A stretch of DNA of 64,000 nucleotides. It comes from CAYMEV01 sp964389675 [NCBI: uncultured Candidatus Sumerlaeota bacterium] (lineage in GTDB: Bacteria; CAYMEV01). Shown here piece by piece: positions 53,818-61,058 of the stretch; positions within the stretch are counted from its first letter, which is position 1; every line of letters starts with the position of its first letter. Under the pieces are notes generated by a model, which had not been told where the DNA came from, did not search any database, and saw only the letters and a list, made by a program, of their open reading frames with translations. The position numbers were made by a program, and so were the translations under genes. The stretch lies in NCBI GenBank assembly GCA_964389675.1, contig CAYMEV010000013.1, forward strand, positions 38,512 through 102,511. Reading direction: 5' to 3'.

Positions 53818-55143
53818 ATGATTGACAGGTTTTTCAGACTCAGAGACAATAATACCACTGTTTTTGCTGAATTTGATGCGGCATTAGCCACCTTCATGAC
53901 CATGTCATATATCATATTTGTTAATCCCATGATTCTTGCCACTACCGGTATGGATAAGGAATCAGTAATGGTCGCAACCTGTGTGTCCTCAGCAATAGCT
54001 ACTATTATAATGGGTATTTATGCAAATTACCCGATAGCTCTTGCACCGGGGATGGGCATAAATGCATATTTTGCATTCATAGCTGTTCCATTTGTTCAAA
54101 AAAGGCTGGTCGAGCTTGGAATATCGGATATGCATAATGCCTGGCATATTGGACTTACGGCAGTACTTGTGTCCGGAACATTGTTTTTGATATTTACCCT
54201 CTTTAATATAAGAGAGATGCTGATGTATTCCATTCCTGATTCCATTAAATTCGGGATTGCAAGCGGGATCGGTATCATGATTGCATTTCTGGGATTCATT
54301 GATGCCGGCCTTATAAAGGGAGATCCATCCACACTGGTTACTATAGGCAATATTACAGGATTTAAGGCGGTTGCATCTCTTCTGGGTTTATTCCTGATTG
54401 CTGTTCTGCTTGCAAAAAAGGTTAAGGGTGCAATCCTGATTGGGATCTTCTTTGTAGCTATAATAGGCATTGTTTTTGATGAGGCTCAGGTGCCTGAAAA
54501 GCTGGTCGCATTGCCCGATATATCACCGACAATGTTTAAGTTTGACTTTTCGGGTCTCTTTAAGGTCGGTGTCATTGATGTTATATTTGTTTTTCTGTTC
54601 ATGGACCTGCTTGATACCCTTGGGAGCATAATAGGCATAGGGGAGCAGGGGGGGTTTATTAAGGGGAATAAATTCCCCAGAGTAAACAGGGTGATGACTG
54701 CAGATGCAGTTGGGACGGTAATTGGAGCCTGTACCGGAACCTCCACAGTAACAACCTATATAGAGTCATCGGCCGGGGTAGCTGAAGGAGGGAAAACAGG
54801 GCTTGTTTCAATTTTTGTCGCATTATTCTTTCTGGTTGCGATATTCTTTTCCCCATTAATATCGATCCTTCCAGACTATGCTACTGCCCCGGCACTTATT
54901 GTTGTTGGAAGCTTCATGATTGCAACGCTTAAAAAAATTGCCTGGGATGACCCTACAGAATCTATTCCGGCTTTCCTTGTCATGATAGGCATACCGCTGA
55001 CATTCAGTATTGCAAACGGTATTGCAATGGGTTTTATCTCTTTTTGCCTGATAAAGGCTTTCACAGGGAGAATAAAGGATATTAAGCCATTGACAGCAAT
55101 TCTTACAATTCTTCTGATCGCAAAATTCATATTTATAGGATAG
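53818..55143 (+). CDS. NCS2-family purine/uracil permease (AzgA-like)
   Basis: About 441 residues from ATG 53818; the in-frame TTG 53809 is only two bases after AAAGG, so the ATG is preferred. Typical AzgA-type features: 'TTVFAEFDAALATFMTMSYIIFVNPMIL' near the N terminus (shown in part as 'TFMTMSYIIFVNPMIL'), 'ALAPGMGINAYFAF', 'FLFMDLLDTLGSIIG', and 'CTGTSTVTTYIESSAGVAEGGKTGL' (shown as 'TSTVTTYIESSAGVAEGGKT'), with about 12 membrane segments. It imports hypoxanthine, guanine or adenine by proton symport (family knowledge); exact substrate unknown. Confidence 0.9.
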   Translation: MIDRFFRLRDNNTTVFAEFDAALATFMTMSYIIFVNPMILATTGMDKESVMVATCVSSAIATIIMGIYANYPIALAPGMGINAYFAFIAVPFVQKRLVELGISDMHNAWHIGLTAVLVSGTLFLIFTLFNIREMLMYSIPDSIKFGIASGIGIMIAFLGFIDAGLIKGDPSTLVTIGNITGFKAVASLLGLFLIAVLLAKKVKGAILIGIFFVAIIGIVFDEAQVPEKLVALPDISPTMFKFDFSGLFKVGVIDVIFVFLFMDLLDTLGSIIGIGEQGGFIKGNKFPRVNRVMTADAVGTVIGACTGTSTVTTYIESSAGVAEGGKTGLVSIFVALFFLVAIFFSPLISILPDYATAPALIVVGSFMIATLKKIAWDDPTESIPAFLVMIGIPLTFSIANGIAMGFISFCLIKAFTGRIKDIKPLTAILTILLIAKFIFIG

Positions 55144-55155
55144 GCAGTGTCGTTA

Positions 55156-56241
55156 TCAGTATCTAAGCACTGCAGCAATCCGCTGATATGATCCCAGTGA
55201 ACCGTCATCCATAAAATAGACCTTGCCGCCTTTTTCAATTGCTTTTTCTATGAGGTTATCTACTGCATCATCCATTGTGCCGGGTGATTTAGTATTTTCC
55301 TGCTTTATAAGGCGGCGGCCATCAGCAGAAAGTGCAGCGGGATAATGAAATCCTTCTTCCACGAGAAGAGTATCGCATCTTCCTTCCAATGTAAATCGCC
55401 ATACTTCATCGATCCCGGATGTTGCTCTCTGTGCACTGACTGCATTCTTCAGCTTTTCAAGAAGCTCGTTTCTCCTCTTTTTAATATGTCTTGATACTAC
55501 AGGCCAGATCAGCCTGGAAAGGTCATGTTCATTTGCCCTGTCATAATTTCCTTTAATTTCCCCTATAATGATCTCCTTATTGCCAGTTACCTCATTATAG
55601 AATGCCAGGTCCCGTTCAACACCCAAAAGTATTAAAGGAAGCTTTTCTTCATTGTAGATATTAAAAAATGCCCTTTCAACCTTTCTGAAAAACATTCTGT
55701 GATGCTCATCCCGGAATGAAGATTTGTTGGTTGCAAGCTCCCCCGGAAGCGGGGCAGATTCAGCAGGATTTTCATATTCTAAAGGGAATATGCCATTTTT
55801 TATTTCAGTCAGCTTTTCATGAAAACCCTCAAATAACCTTGTAGGCTTTTCACTCAGGACAAGGACATAATAACGAGGGCTCCTGTTTATTGCAAAGACA
55901 ATATCTCTTGTAAGGAATGTACTATCTATTGACACCTGTTCCTTGACAGTAAAGGGCAGAAGAAATTTGGATGAGTAGTCCTTATTGATAAAAATTGCAA
56001 GGCCGTCCAGATTATATATGTGATTATGCTCCGATGTCAGGCTGTGCAGCCTGTCAATTATCGGCTGAGATTCATTTTTCGGAAATTCGCCCTGAAGCCT
56101 GTTTACGAGCTCCCTGACCAGGTTATTAAGCCTGATTGAATCCTGCCTGTTTTCAGGAAAAGTCCTGTGTGTGGGGAAAAGTATCGATACAGATGGGTAT
56201 GCCTTGCATGAGATTAACTCTGTCAGATCCTTTCTATTCAT
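55156..56241 (-). CDS. baeRF/eRF1-like protein, possible ribosome hibernation factor
   Basis: A 361-residue protein with AAAGGAG nine bases before ATG 56241. The sequence follows the bacterial release-factor-like (baeRF) pattern: 'AYPSVSILFPTHRTFPENRQDSIRLNNLV' at the N terminus, a middle 'PRYYVLVLSEKPTRLFEG' segment, 'FFRKVERAFFNIYNEEKLPLILLGVERDL', and a C-terminal eL30-like region with 'DTLLVEEGFHYPAALSADGRRL' (all quoted in part). One member of this superfamily, Balon, is a ribosome hibernation factor; I cannot tell whether this protein does the same. It converges with the NCS2 permease gene (12-base gap). Confidence 0.7.
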   Translation of the reverse strand: MNRKDLTELISCKAYPSVSILFPTHRTFPENRQDSIRLNNLVRELVNRLQGEFPKNESQPIIDRLHSLTSEHNHIYNLDGLAIFINKDYSSKFLLPFTVKEQVSIDSTFLTRDIVFAINRSPRYYVLVLSEKPTRLFEGFHEKLTEIKNGIFPLEYENPAESAPLPGELATNKSSFRDEHHRMFFRKVERAFFNIYNEEKLPLILLGVERDLAFYNEVTGNKEIIIGEIKGNYDRANEHDLSRLIWPVVSRHIKKRRNELLEKLKNAVSAQRATSGIDEVWRFTLEGRCDTLLVEEGFHYPAALSADGRRLIKQENTKSPGTMDDAVDNLIEKAIEKGGKVYFMDDGSLGSYQRIAAVLRY

Positions 56242-56376
56242 TATAACAGCTCCTTTATGAGGATATTATTTTCAGGTATCTTATAAACAAAGATTGCATT
56301 GCCATAAAAATAGAATTATATATAAAAATATACAATAATATCATGATATTGTTCAAATATTATTAGGAGACTCTAT
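56242..56376. other. Divergent intergenic region with palindrome
   Basis: 135 AT-rich bases between the baeRF-like gene and the PrsW-like gene. It holds a 14-base palindrome at 56337-56350 (AATATCATGATATT), 21 bases before the TAGGAG ribosome site; this may be an operator or a chance AT-rich symmetry. No RNA gene or terminator was recognised. Confidence 0.35.
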
Positions 56377-57345
56377 ATGGAAATGATTTTTCTCTTGCTG
56401 CTTTCAATCGTACCCGGCTTATTTCTGATGGGGATAGTAATATATATGGACAGGCAGGAAAAGGAACCGATGAGAATGATAATGCTTGCTTTTATACTGG
56501 GGGTATTAAGCACCATTCCTGCTATAATTATTGAGCTTGCTTTATCAATAATACCAATTTTCAGTATTCCAGGCATAGCAGGGGCATTTTTCTCCTCTTT
56601 TATACAGGTGGCTCCTGTAGAGGAACTGTCAAAGCTGGGAGTGATACTGCTTTTTATATACAATAACAGGGAATTTAATGAAGAAAACGACGGTATTGTT
56701 TATGTAGCAATTAGCGCCCTCGGTTTTGCAGTCTTTGAGAATATCTTTTATGTTTTTCAGTATGGTTATGAAATTGGTATTCTCAGGGCAGTTACAGCAA
56801 TTCCGATCCACTGTTTTACCGGTATTATTATGGGCTATTTTGTGGGCCTTTCAAAGTTTGCAGAGAACAGAGATGCAAGGAAGGGGAAAATAATTAAAGG
56901 ATTCATGATTGCATACATAATACATGCCTTTTATAATACCTGCGCTCTATCAGGCACCTATATCGCCATTCTTATTCTCCCCACAGTTATTGCTACAATT
57001 ATTACAGGAGTAATATTGCTCAGAAAGGGAAGGATGCTTTCAATAAAAAGATGGCATGAAAATCCAGAGCTGATATATACAGCGGAAAAAAAAGCAGGCA
57101 GATGGAAAATATATATATCGCGTACAGGCTTTGTTCTGATAGCATTGTTCTGGATTCTCCTTGCAGCGGGATATGCCACTCTAGAATCCAGCCCTGGTAT
57201 CAGCCTTGCAGGCGTCCTTGCCGGCGGGGTCTTTCTGAGCATTTTTCCATTCATGATATCCCTTGTTCTCGAACTATCATACAGAAAGGGCAAGAAAAGG
57301 GCCCTTAAAGCAGATAGAAGCATTGATGCAGTCAAAAATGCTTAA
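56377..57345 (+). CDS. PrsW-family intramembrane metalloprotease
   Basis: A 322-residue polytopic protein with TAGGAG eight bases before ATG. PrsW motifs: 'VAPVEELSKLGVI' (Glu-Glu), 'ISALGFAVFENIFYVFQY' (Glu-Asn), 'AIPIHCFTGIIMGYFVG' (His) and 'YIIHAFYNT' (His). PrsW in Bacillus subtilis cleaves the anti-sigma factor RsiW; relatives here may cleave membrane-embedded regulators. The target is unknown, and no sigma/anti-sigma pair is adjacent. Confidence 0.9.
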   Translation: MEMIFLLLLSIVPGLFLMGIVIYMDRQEKEPMRMIMLAFILGVLSTIPAIIIELALSIIPIFSIPGIAGAFFSSFIQVAPVEELSKLGVILLFIYNNREFNEENDGIVYVAISALGFAVFENIFYVFQYGYEIGILRAVTAIPIHCFTGIIMGYFVGLSKFAENRDARKGKIIKGFMIAYIIHAFYNTCALSGTYIAILILPTVIATIITGVILLRKGRMLSIKRWHENPELIYTAEKKAGRWKIYISRTGFVLIALFWILLAAGYATLESSPGISLAGVLAGGVFLSIFPFMISLVLELSYRKGKKRALKADRSIDAVKNA

Positions 57346-57378
57346 TAAGCATGAATCTGGTTTTGATACTTAATTAAT

Positions 57379-57407
57379 TTGACATTGCAGGGTCAGTTTG
57401 CTTAAAT
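57379..57407 (+). promoter_or_regulatory. Promoter of the MscS-like gene
   Basis: TTGACA (57379-57384), 17-base spacer, TTAAAT (57402-57407). Transcription would begin near 57414, leaving about 25 bases of leader with GGGGG seven bases before ATG 57439. Confidence 0.55.
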
Positions 57408-57438
57408 CATCACATAACAAAATAAAGGGGGCAGTCTT

Positions 57439-58671
57439 ATGATAGATATTCTTAAGGGCTGGCTGGTCAGCAGTGGTGTGCCTGGTCTATGGGCCTATTA
57501 TCTGGCAGTGGCTATACTTCTGGTTAATATAGGGTTTATTGTAATAGTCGTAAACTGGATTACCAAAAAGATCATTTTAAGGATCCTTTACATATTTGTG
57601 AAAAAAAGCAAAACAAAATGGGATGATGTGCTCAATGAAAAGCGCTTTTTTCACCGAATATCCCACATTTTTCCGGCAATTGTAATATTTGCTTTTGCAA
57701 GCGCTTTCGGGCAATACCAGGAGCTTATTCAAAGGCTTGTAATGGCTTACTTTGCAGTTCTTGGATACCTTATCATATCATCTTTCCTTGATTCTGTTGA
57801 TGCAATCTACAGGACATATAAGGTATCGAAGGAAAAGCCAATAAAGAGCTACCTGCAGGTAGTGAAGATCTTTATTGCAATACTTGTAATAATAATTGCA
57901 ATAGCAACGATCCTTAACAGGTCCCCCTGGGGATTGCTGAGCGGCCTGGGGGCCATGACCGCAATAATCCTGCTGATATTTAAGGACAGCATACTGGGTC
58001 TTGTTGCAGGGGTACAGCTGTCTGCAAATAATATGCTGCATATAGGTGACTGGATAGATGTTCCCCAGTACGGTGCTGATGGTGATGTTATCGAGATAAC
58101 TTTAAATACTGTTAAGGTTCAGAACTGGGACAGGACAATCACAACAATCCCGACCTATGCTCTGGTCTCAGGGTCGTTCAAAAACTGGAAGGGAATGGAA
58201 TTGAGCAGGGGGAGAAGGATCAAGAGGTCTATTTTCATTGATATAAACAGCATAAGGTTCTGTACAAAAGAGATGATAGATAAATTCGAAAAGATAGAAT
58301 ATATAACTGATTATATAAAAAGAAAACAAAAAGAGCTGGAGGAGCATAATACCAGCCTAAAGGCAGATCTGTCCGTCATGGTGAACGGAAGGCACCTGAC
58401 CAATATTGGTACATTCAGGGCATATATTTACAATTATATCCAGAATCATCCGAAGATAAAGAAAGAGGATACTATCCTCATAAGACAGCTTCAACCAGGA
58501 GAGAACGGGCTTCCGATTGAGATCTATGCATTTTCAAATGATATTCGGTGGGCTAACTATGAAGCTATACAGGCTGATATTTTTGACCATATTCTTGCAA
58601 TAGTGCCTGAATTTGACCTCAGCGTCTTCCAGAACCCGTCAGGAAGGGACTTTAGCAAATTTATCAGCTGA
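57439..58671 (+). CDS. MscS-family mechanosensitive ion channel (YbdG-like)
   Basis: A 410-residue protein. Five or so hydrophobic helices precede the MscS pore segment near residue 165-200 ('LSGLGAMTAIILLIFKDSILGLVAGVQLSAN', partly quoted as 'GLGAMTAIILLIFKDSILG'), followed by the beta domain 'HIGDWIDVPQYGADGDVIEI' and 'NTVKVQNWDRTITTIPTYALV'. These match the YbdG/MscM-like branch. It opens under membrane tension to relieve osmotic stress. Confidence 0.92.
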   Translation: MIDILKGWLVSSGVPGLWAYYLAVAILLVNIGFIVIVVNWITKKIILRILYIFVKKSKTKWDDVLNEKRFFHRISHIFPAIVIFAFASAFGQYQELIQRLVMAYFAVLGYLIISSFLDSVDAIYRTYKVSKEKPIKSYLQVVKIFIAILVIIIAIATILNRSPWGLLSGLGAMTAIILLIFKDSILGLVAGVQLSANNMLHIGDWIDVPQYGADGDVIEITLNTVKVQNWDRTITTIPTYALVSGSFKNWKGMELSRGRRIKRSIFIDINSIRFCTKEMIDKFEKIEYITDYIKRKQKELEEHNTSLKADLSVMVNGRHLTNIGTFRAYIYNYIQNHPKIKKEDTILIRQLQPGENGLPIEIYAFSNDIRWANYEAIQADIFDHILAIVPEFDLSVFQNPSGRDFSKFIS

Positions 58672-58731
58672 TCCCGTATATGCGTATTTTCGCATTTGTT
58701 GATTTAACTGTAATTAACGGAGTTATTATTC

Positions 58732-59712
58732 ATGGGCTTCAGGATAGATGATTTCCTTAAGGCTGTTGATTCAGGCAATCTTAATATAAACACCTCTATA
58801 CTGAAGGATATGCTTGAGATACTCCCTGAAGCAGAAAAACCGGTTGTCATTTTTCCATTCAATAATTACAGCAAATATCTCTTTAACATTTACCATGAAG
58901 ACATCGCAGGCATTATGGATGATGATAAACCCGGCTGGAGCTACAGGGGAAATAAGATAATCTCTCTGGATCAGTCCATGAAATTGAATGCCGGAAGCTT
59001 TTTTTGCTGCAGTGTGCAGTTTAATAATGAATTAACAGGTTCAATAAAGGCTCATAGATTGTTCAAAAATCAAAAGATCTACTATTTTCCAGCCCTGGAT
59101 AAGTACAAGAAGGAAAAAGATCCCTATAAAGATCTGCAATTTTACAGCCATCTGCAAAAAGAGATGGATTATCAAGAAATTGTAACAATGCTTGACCCGG
59201 GAAAGCTGTTTACACTTCTTGAGATGCTTAAGGCATGCAAAAGCATTGAAGGCGATATTCTGGAATACGGCGTATGGCTTGGGGGCAGTGCCTTTGCTAT
59301 AGCAAAGGCACTGAAGCATAATGCTATTGATAAGGATCTTATACTCGTAGACAGGTTTGAGGAATCTGATCAAAATAGTGCATATTCTGTTATGTGCATT
59401 GATGAGATAAGGCACAACCTGTCATTTTTTGACAGAATTAAGATTGTTCAGACTGATTTTGAAAAAGACCCGGCTTTTTTTGATGGTCTAAAATTTGCAT
59501 TTATTCACTATGATGCACCCTATAATGAGGGTGTGCTCATGCATCTCCATAAATCCCTTTCCGCAGGGGGTATAATGATAATAGACAATTACAATAATAC
59601 TATTGGCAATTATGCTTTGTATGACAGATGGTTCAGCCTGAATACGCCATCCAAACCGATTTTTTCCTCTGTTAATATCAATCAGGGTATTTTTATAAAA
59701 AATTTTGTTTAA
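58732..59712 (+). CDS. TylF-like SAM-dependent methyltransferase with N-terminal Rossmann-like domain
   Basis: A 326-residue protein. Residues about 30-125 resemble the nucleotide-binding Rossmann region of C-methyltransferase C-terminal domains ('KPVVIFPFNNYSKYLF', 'IAGIMDDDKPG'). Residues about 170-320 are a TylF/macrocin-O-methyltransferase-like domain: 'SIEGDILEYGVWLGGSAFAIA', 'LILVDRFEES', 'FAFIHYDAPYNEG' and 'SAGGIMIIDNYNNT'. TylF-type enzymes O-methylate sugars of natural products. Substrate unknown, but an envelope or capsular sugar would suit the window. CGGAG lies about nine bases before ATG 58732. Confidence 0.75.
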   Translation: MGFRIDDFLKAVDSGNLNINTSILKDMLEILPEAEKPVVIFPFNNYSKYLFNIYHEDIAGIMDDDKPGWSYRGNKIISLDQSMKLNAGSFFCCSVQFNNELTGSIKAHRLFKNQKIYYFPALDKYKKEKDPYKDLQFYSHLQKEMDYQEIVTMLDPGKLFTLLEMLKACKSIEGDILEYGVWLGGSAFAIAKALKHNAIDKDLILVDRFEESDQNSAYSVMCIDEIRHNLSFFDRIKIVQTDFEKDPAFFDGLKFAFIHYDAPYNEGVLMHLHKSLSAGGIMIIDNYNNTIGNYALYDRWFSLNTPSKPIFSSVNINQGIFIKNFV

Positions 59713-59767
59713 ACCATTTTAAGCTTTCTCATGTCTATAGAATCAGAAAAAAAACAGGAGGAGACAA

Positions 59768-60364
59768 ATGAAAAGGTATCTGACATTATTAGGTGTTTTG
59801 GCGGTGGTACTTGCTATATCTGCAGGGTATATATATGCTCAGGAGCAGAGGCATGAATGCAAAAATGAGCATAATGAGGGTATACATCATATGAGAAAAG
59901 GCCCAGGTGAGCATATGGGCATGAGAGATGGTGTCGGCCCGATAAATTTTGCAATGATAGAAAGGATGAAGACTGTCCTTGAATTGACGGAAGAGCAGAT
60001 TGAAAACCTCAAAAAGCTTAAGAACAGTGCTAAAGAAGCTGTTGAACCATTAATGGAAATGAAAAGGAAATTTAATGAAGAGCTCAGGGATGAACTGAAA
60101 AAGGAAATACTTGATGAGGCAAAGATAAAGGAGCTTGCTGCGAAAATTAAAGATGCTCAGTCTGAGATGTTCGATCAGATGATCAAAGATATTACTGATG
60201 CAAGGAAGATCCTGACATCAGAGCAAATGAAAAAGCTTGAAGAGATCCGAGAGATCATGCGTGAGAGAAAGGATGTCCTCAGGGAAAGAAATGAAATCAG
60301 GCAGCAGAGAAGGATGGAGGAGAAGGAACAGAGAGGAAACTGCCCTAAACCTAAACCTGAATAA
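59768..60364 (+). CDS. Periplasmic Spy/CpxP-like LTxxQ chaperone-type protein
   Basis: A 198-residue protein with a signal peptide (about 1-24, cleavage near 'GYIYAQ'). Two LTxxQ motifs are visible ('LELTEEQIENLKKL' at about 74-87 and 'KILTSEQMKKLEEI' near 150), and the rest is highly charged alpha-helical coiled coil, as in Spy and CpxP. His/Met-rich N-terminal residues (HHM, HMGM) suggest metal contact. These proteins bind unfolded proteins or sense envelope stress. AGGAGGA precedes ATG 59768, and a strong terminator follows. Confidence 0.85.
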   Translation: MKRYLTLLGVLAVVLAISAGYIYAQEQRHECKNEHNEGIHHMRKGPGEHMGMRDGVGPINFAMIERMKTVLELTEEQIENLKKLKNSAKEAVEPLMEMKRKFNEELRDELKKEILDEAKIKELAAKIKDAQSEMFDQMIKDITDARKILTSEQMKKLEEIREIMRERKDVLRERNEIRQQRRMEEKEQRGNCPKPKPE

Positions 60365-60383
60365 TCCTGCGGATCTGCAGAGG

Positions 60384-60414
60384 AAAGGCAGGGGCATGCC
60401 CCTGCCTTTTTTTT
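60384..60414 (+). terminator. Rho-independent terminator after the Spy-like gene
   Basis: A perfect 22-base palindrome at 60386-60407 (half-site AGGCAGGGGCA) followed by an 8-T run to 60414. The stem is GC-rich. Reading on the other strand the palindrome is preceded by A's, so it could also help end transcription of the convergent DUF1232 gene. Confidence 0.9.
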
Positions 60415-60425
60415 ATTGTTAGGCT

Positions 60426-60965
60426 TTAGCTCAGCAGCTTTTTTTCCAGTTCTTCAATGTCTATCTGCTTGAGTATGAGAAGGGCTTTATTTACAGCATC
60501 CTTATATGTGCTGTCCAGTTTTGATTTTACTTCAGGCGGAAGGAAAATCTTGGTTCTTTCCAGAAGTGCCAGGTAATGGTTTATCATATCAGTGTCAAAG
60601 GATAGCGACTCAAGAAGGGAAAGCTCTTTTCCTCCAAGAATATTCTTGGATATTATCCCTGTAAGGTATGCATCATCAAGGTACCCGAAAAATCCGTATT
60701 TATCTTTTGGAAGAAGGTCATTGGGTTCAAGCAGGTAGCTTACAAGAAACCCATAGATCAGTTTTTCCTCGGCTTTCAGCATATTCTTAAGCTGAAGTGT
60801 GTTAAGCACCTTTATTATAAGGGGCATACCCAGGATGAAATCCCTGATTGCAGTGATTGATGATTCATTCAGGAGATTAGGATGGTTTTCTTTCAAAAAT
60901 TTTTCAATCTGCTCCTTTTCATTTTGAAATTCCAGCTCCAGTTGATTATAAAAAGCTTCTAACAT
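60426..60965 (-). CDS. DUF1232 (YkvA-like) domain protein
   Basis: About 179 residues from ATG 60965, which lies ten bases after AGGAGG; the in-frame TTG three codons earlier is only one base from that site. The middle of the protein has the DUF1232 pattern: 'YGFLVSYLLEPNDLLPKDKYGFFGYLDDAYL' in part ('EPNDLLPKDKYGFFGYLDDA', about 95-115). The family is small, often membrane-associated, and of unknown biochemical role. A good promoter lies upstream and the gene converges on the Spy-like gene. Confidence 0.75.
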   Translation of the reverse strand: MLEAFYNQLELEFQNEKEQIEKFLKENHPNLLNESSITAIRDFILGMPLIIKVLNTLQLKNMLKAEEKLIYGFLVSYLLEPNDLLPKDKYGFFGYLDDAYLTGIISKNILGGKELSLLESLSFDTDMINHYLALLERTKIFLPPEVKSKLDSTYKDAVNKALLILKQIDIEELEKKLLS

Positions 60966-60996
60966 GATACTCAAACCTCCTTCTTATTTGTTAAGG

Positions 60997-61025
60997 ATTT
61001 TAAAATCTGTTTTTTCTCTTGTCAA
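60997..61025 (-). promoter_or_regulatory. Promoter of the DUF1232 gene
   Basis: On the minus strand TTGACA (61025-61020), 17-base spacer, TAAAAT (61002-60997). Leader of about 25 bases contains AGGAGG before ATG 60965. Confidence 0.6.
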
Positions 61026-61058
61026 CATAAATGATAGACCTGATTATCATGGAATATA

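Noticed and set aside
56337-56350. 14-base palindrome before the PrsW-like gene as an operator
   Set aside because: It is AT-only except for the centre and lies in very AT-rich sequence; I could not distinguish it from chance and give it only as part of the intergenic description.
58680-58695. Small hairpin (ATGCG/CGCAT) after the MscS-like gene
   Set aside because: A 5-base AT-rich stem followed by a mixed T-rich sequence is too weak to call a terminator.
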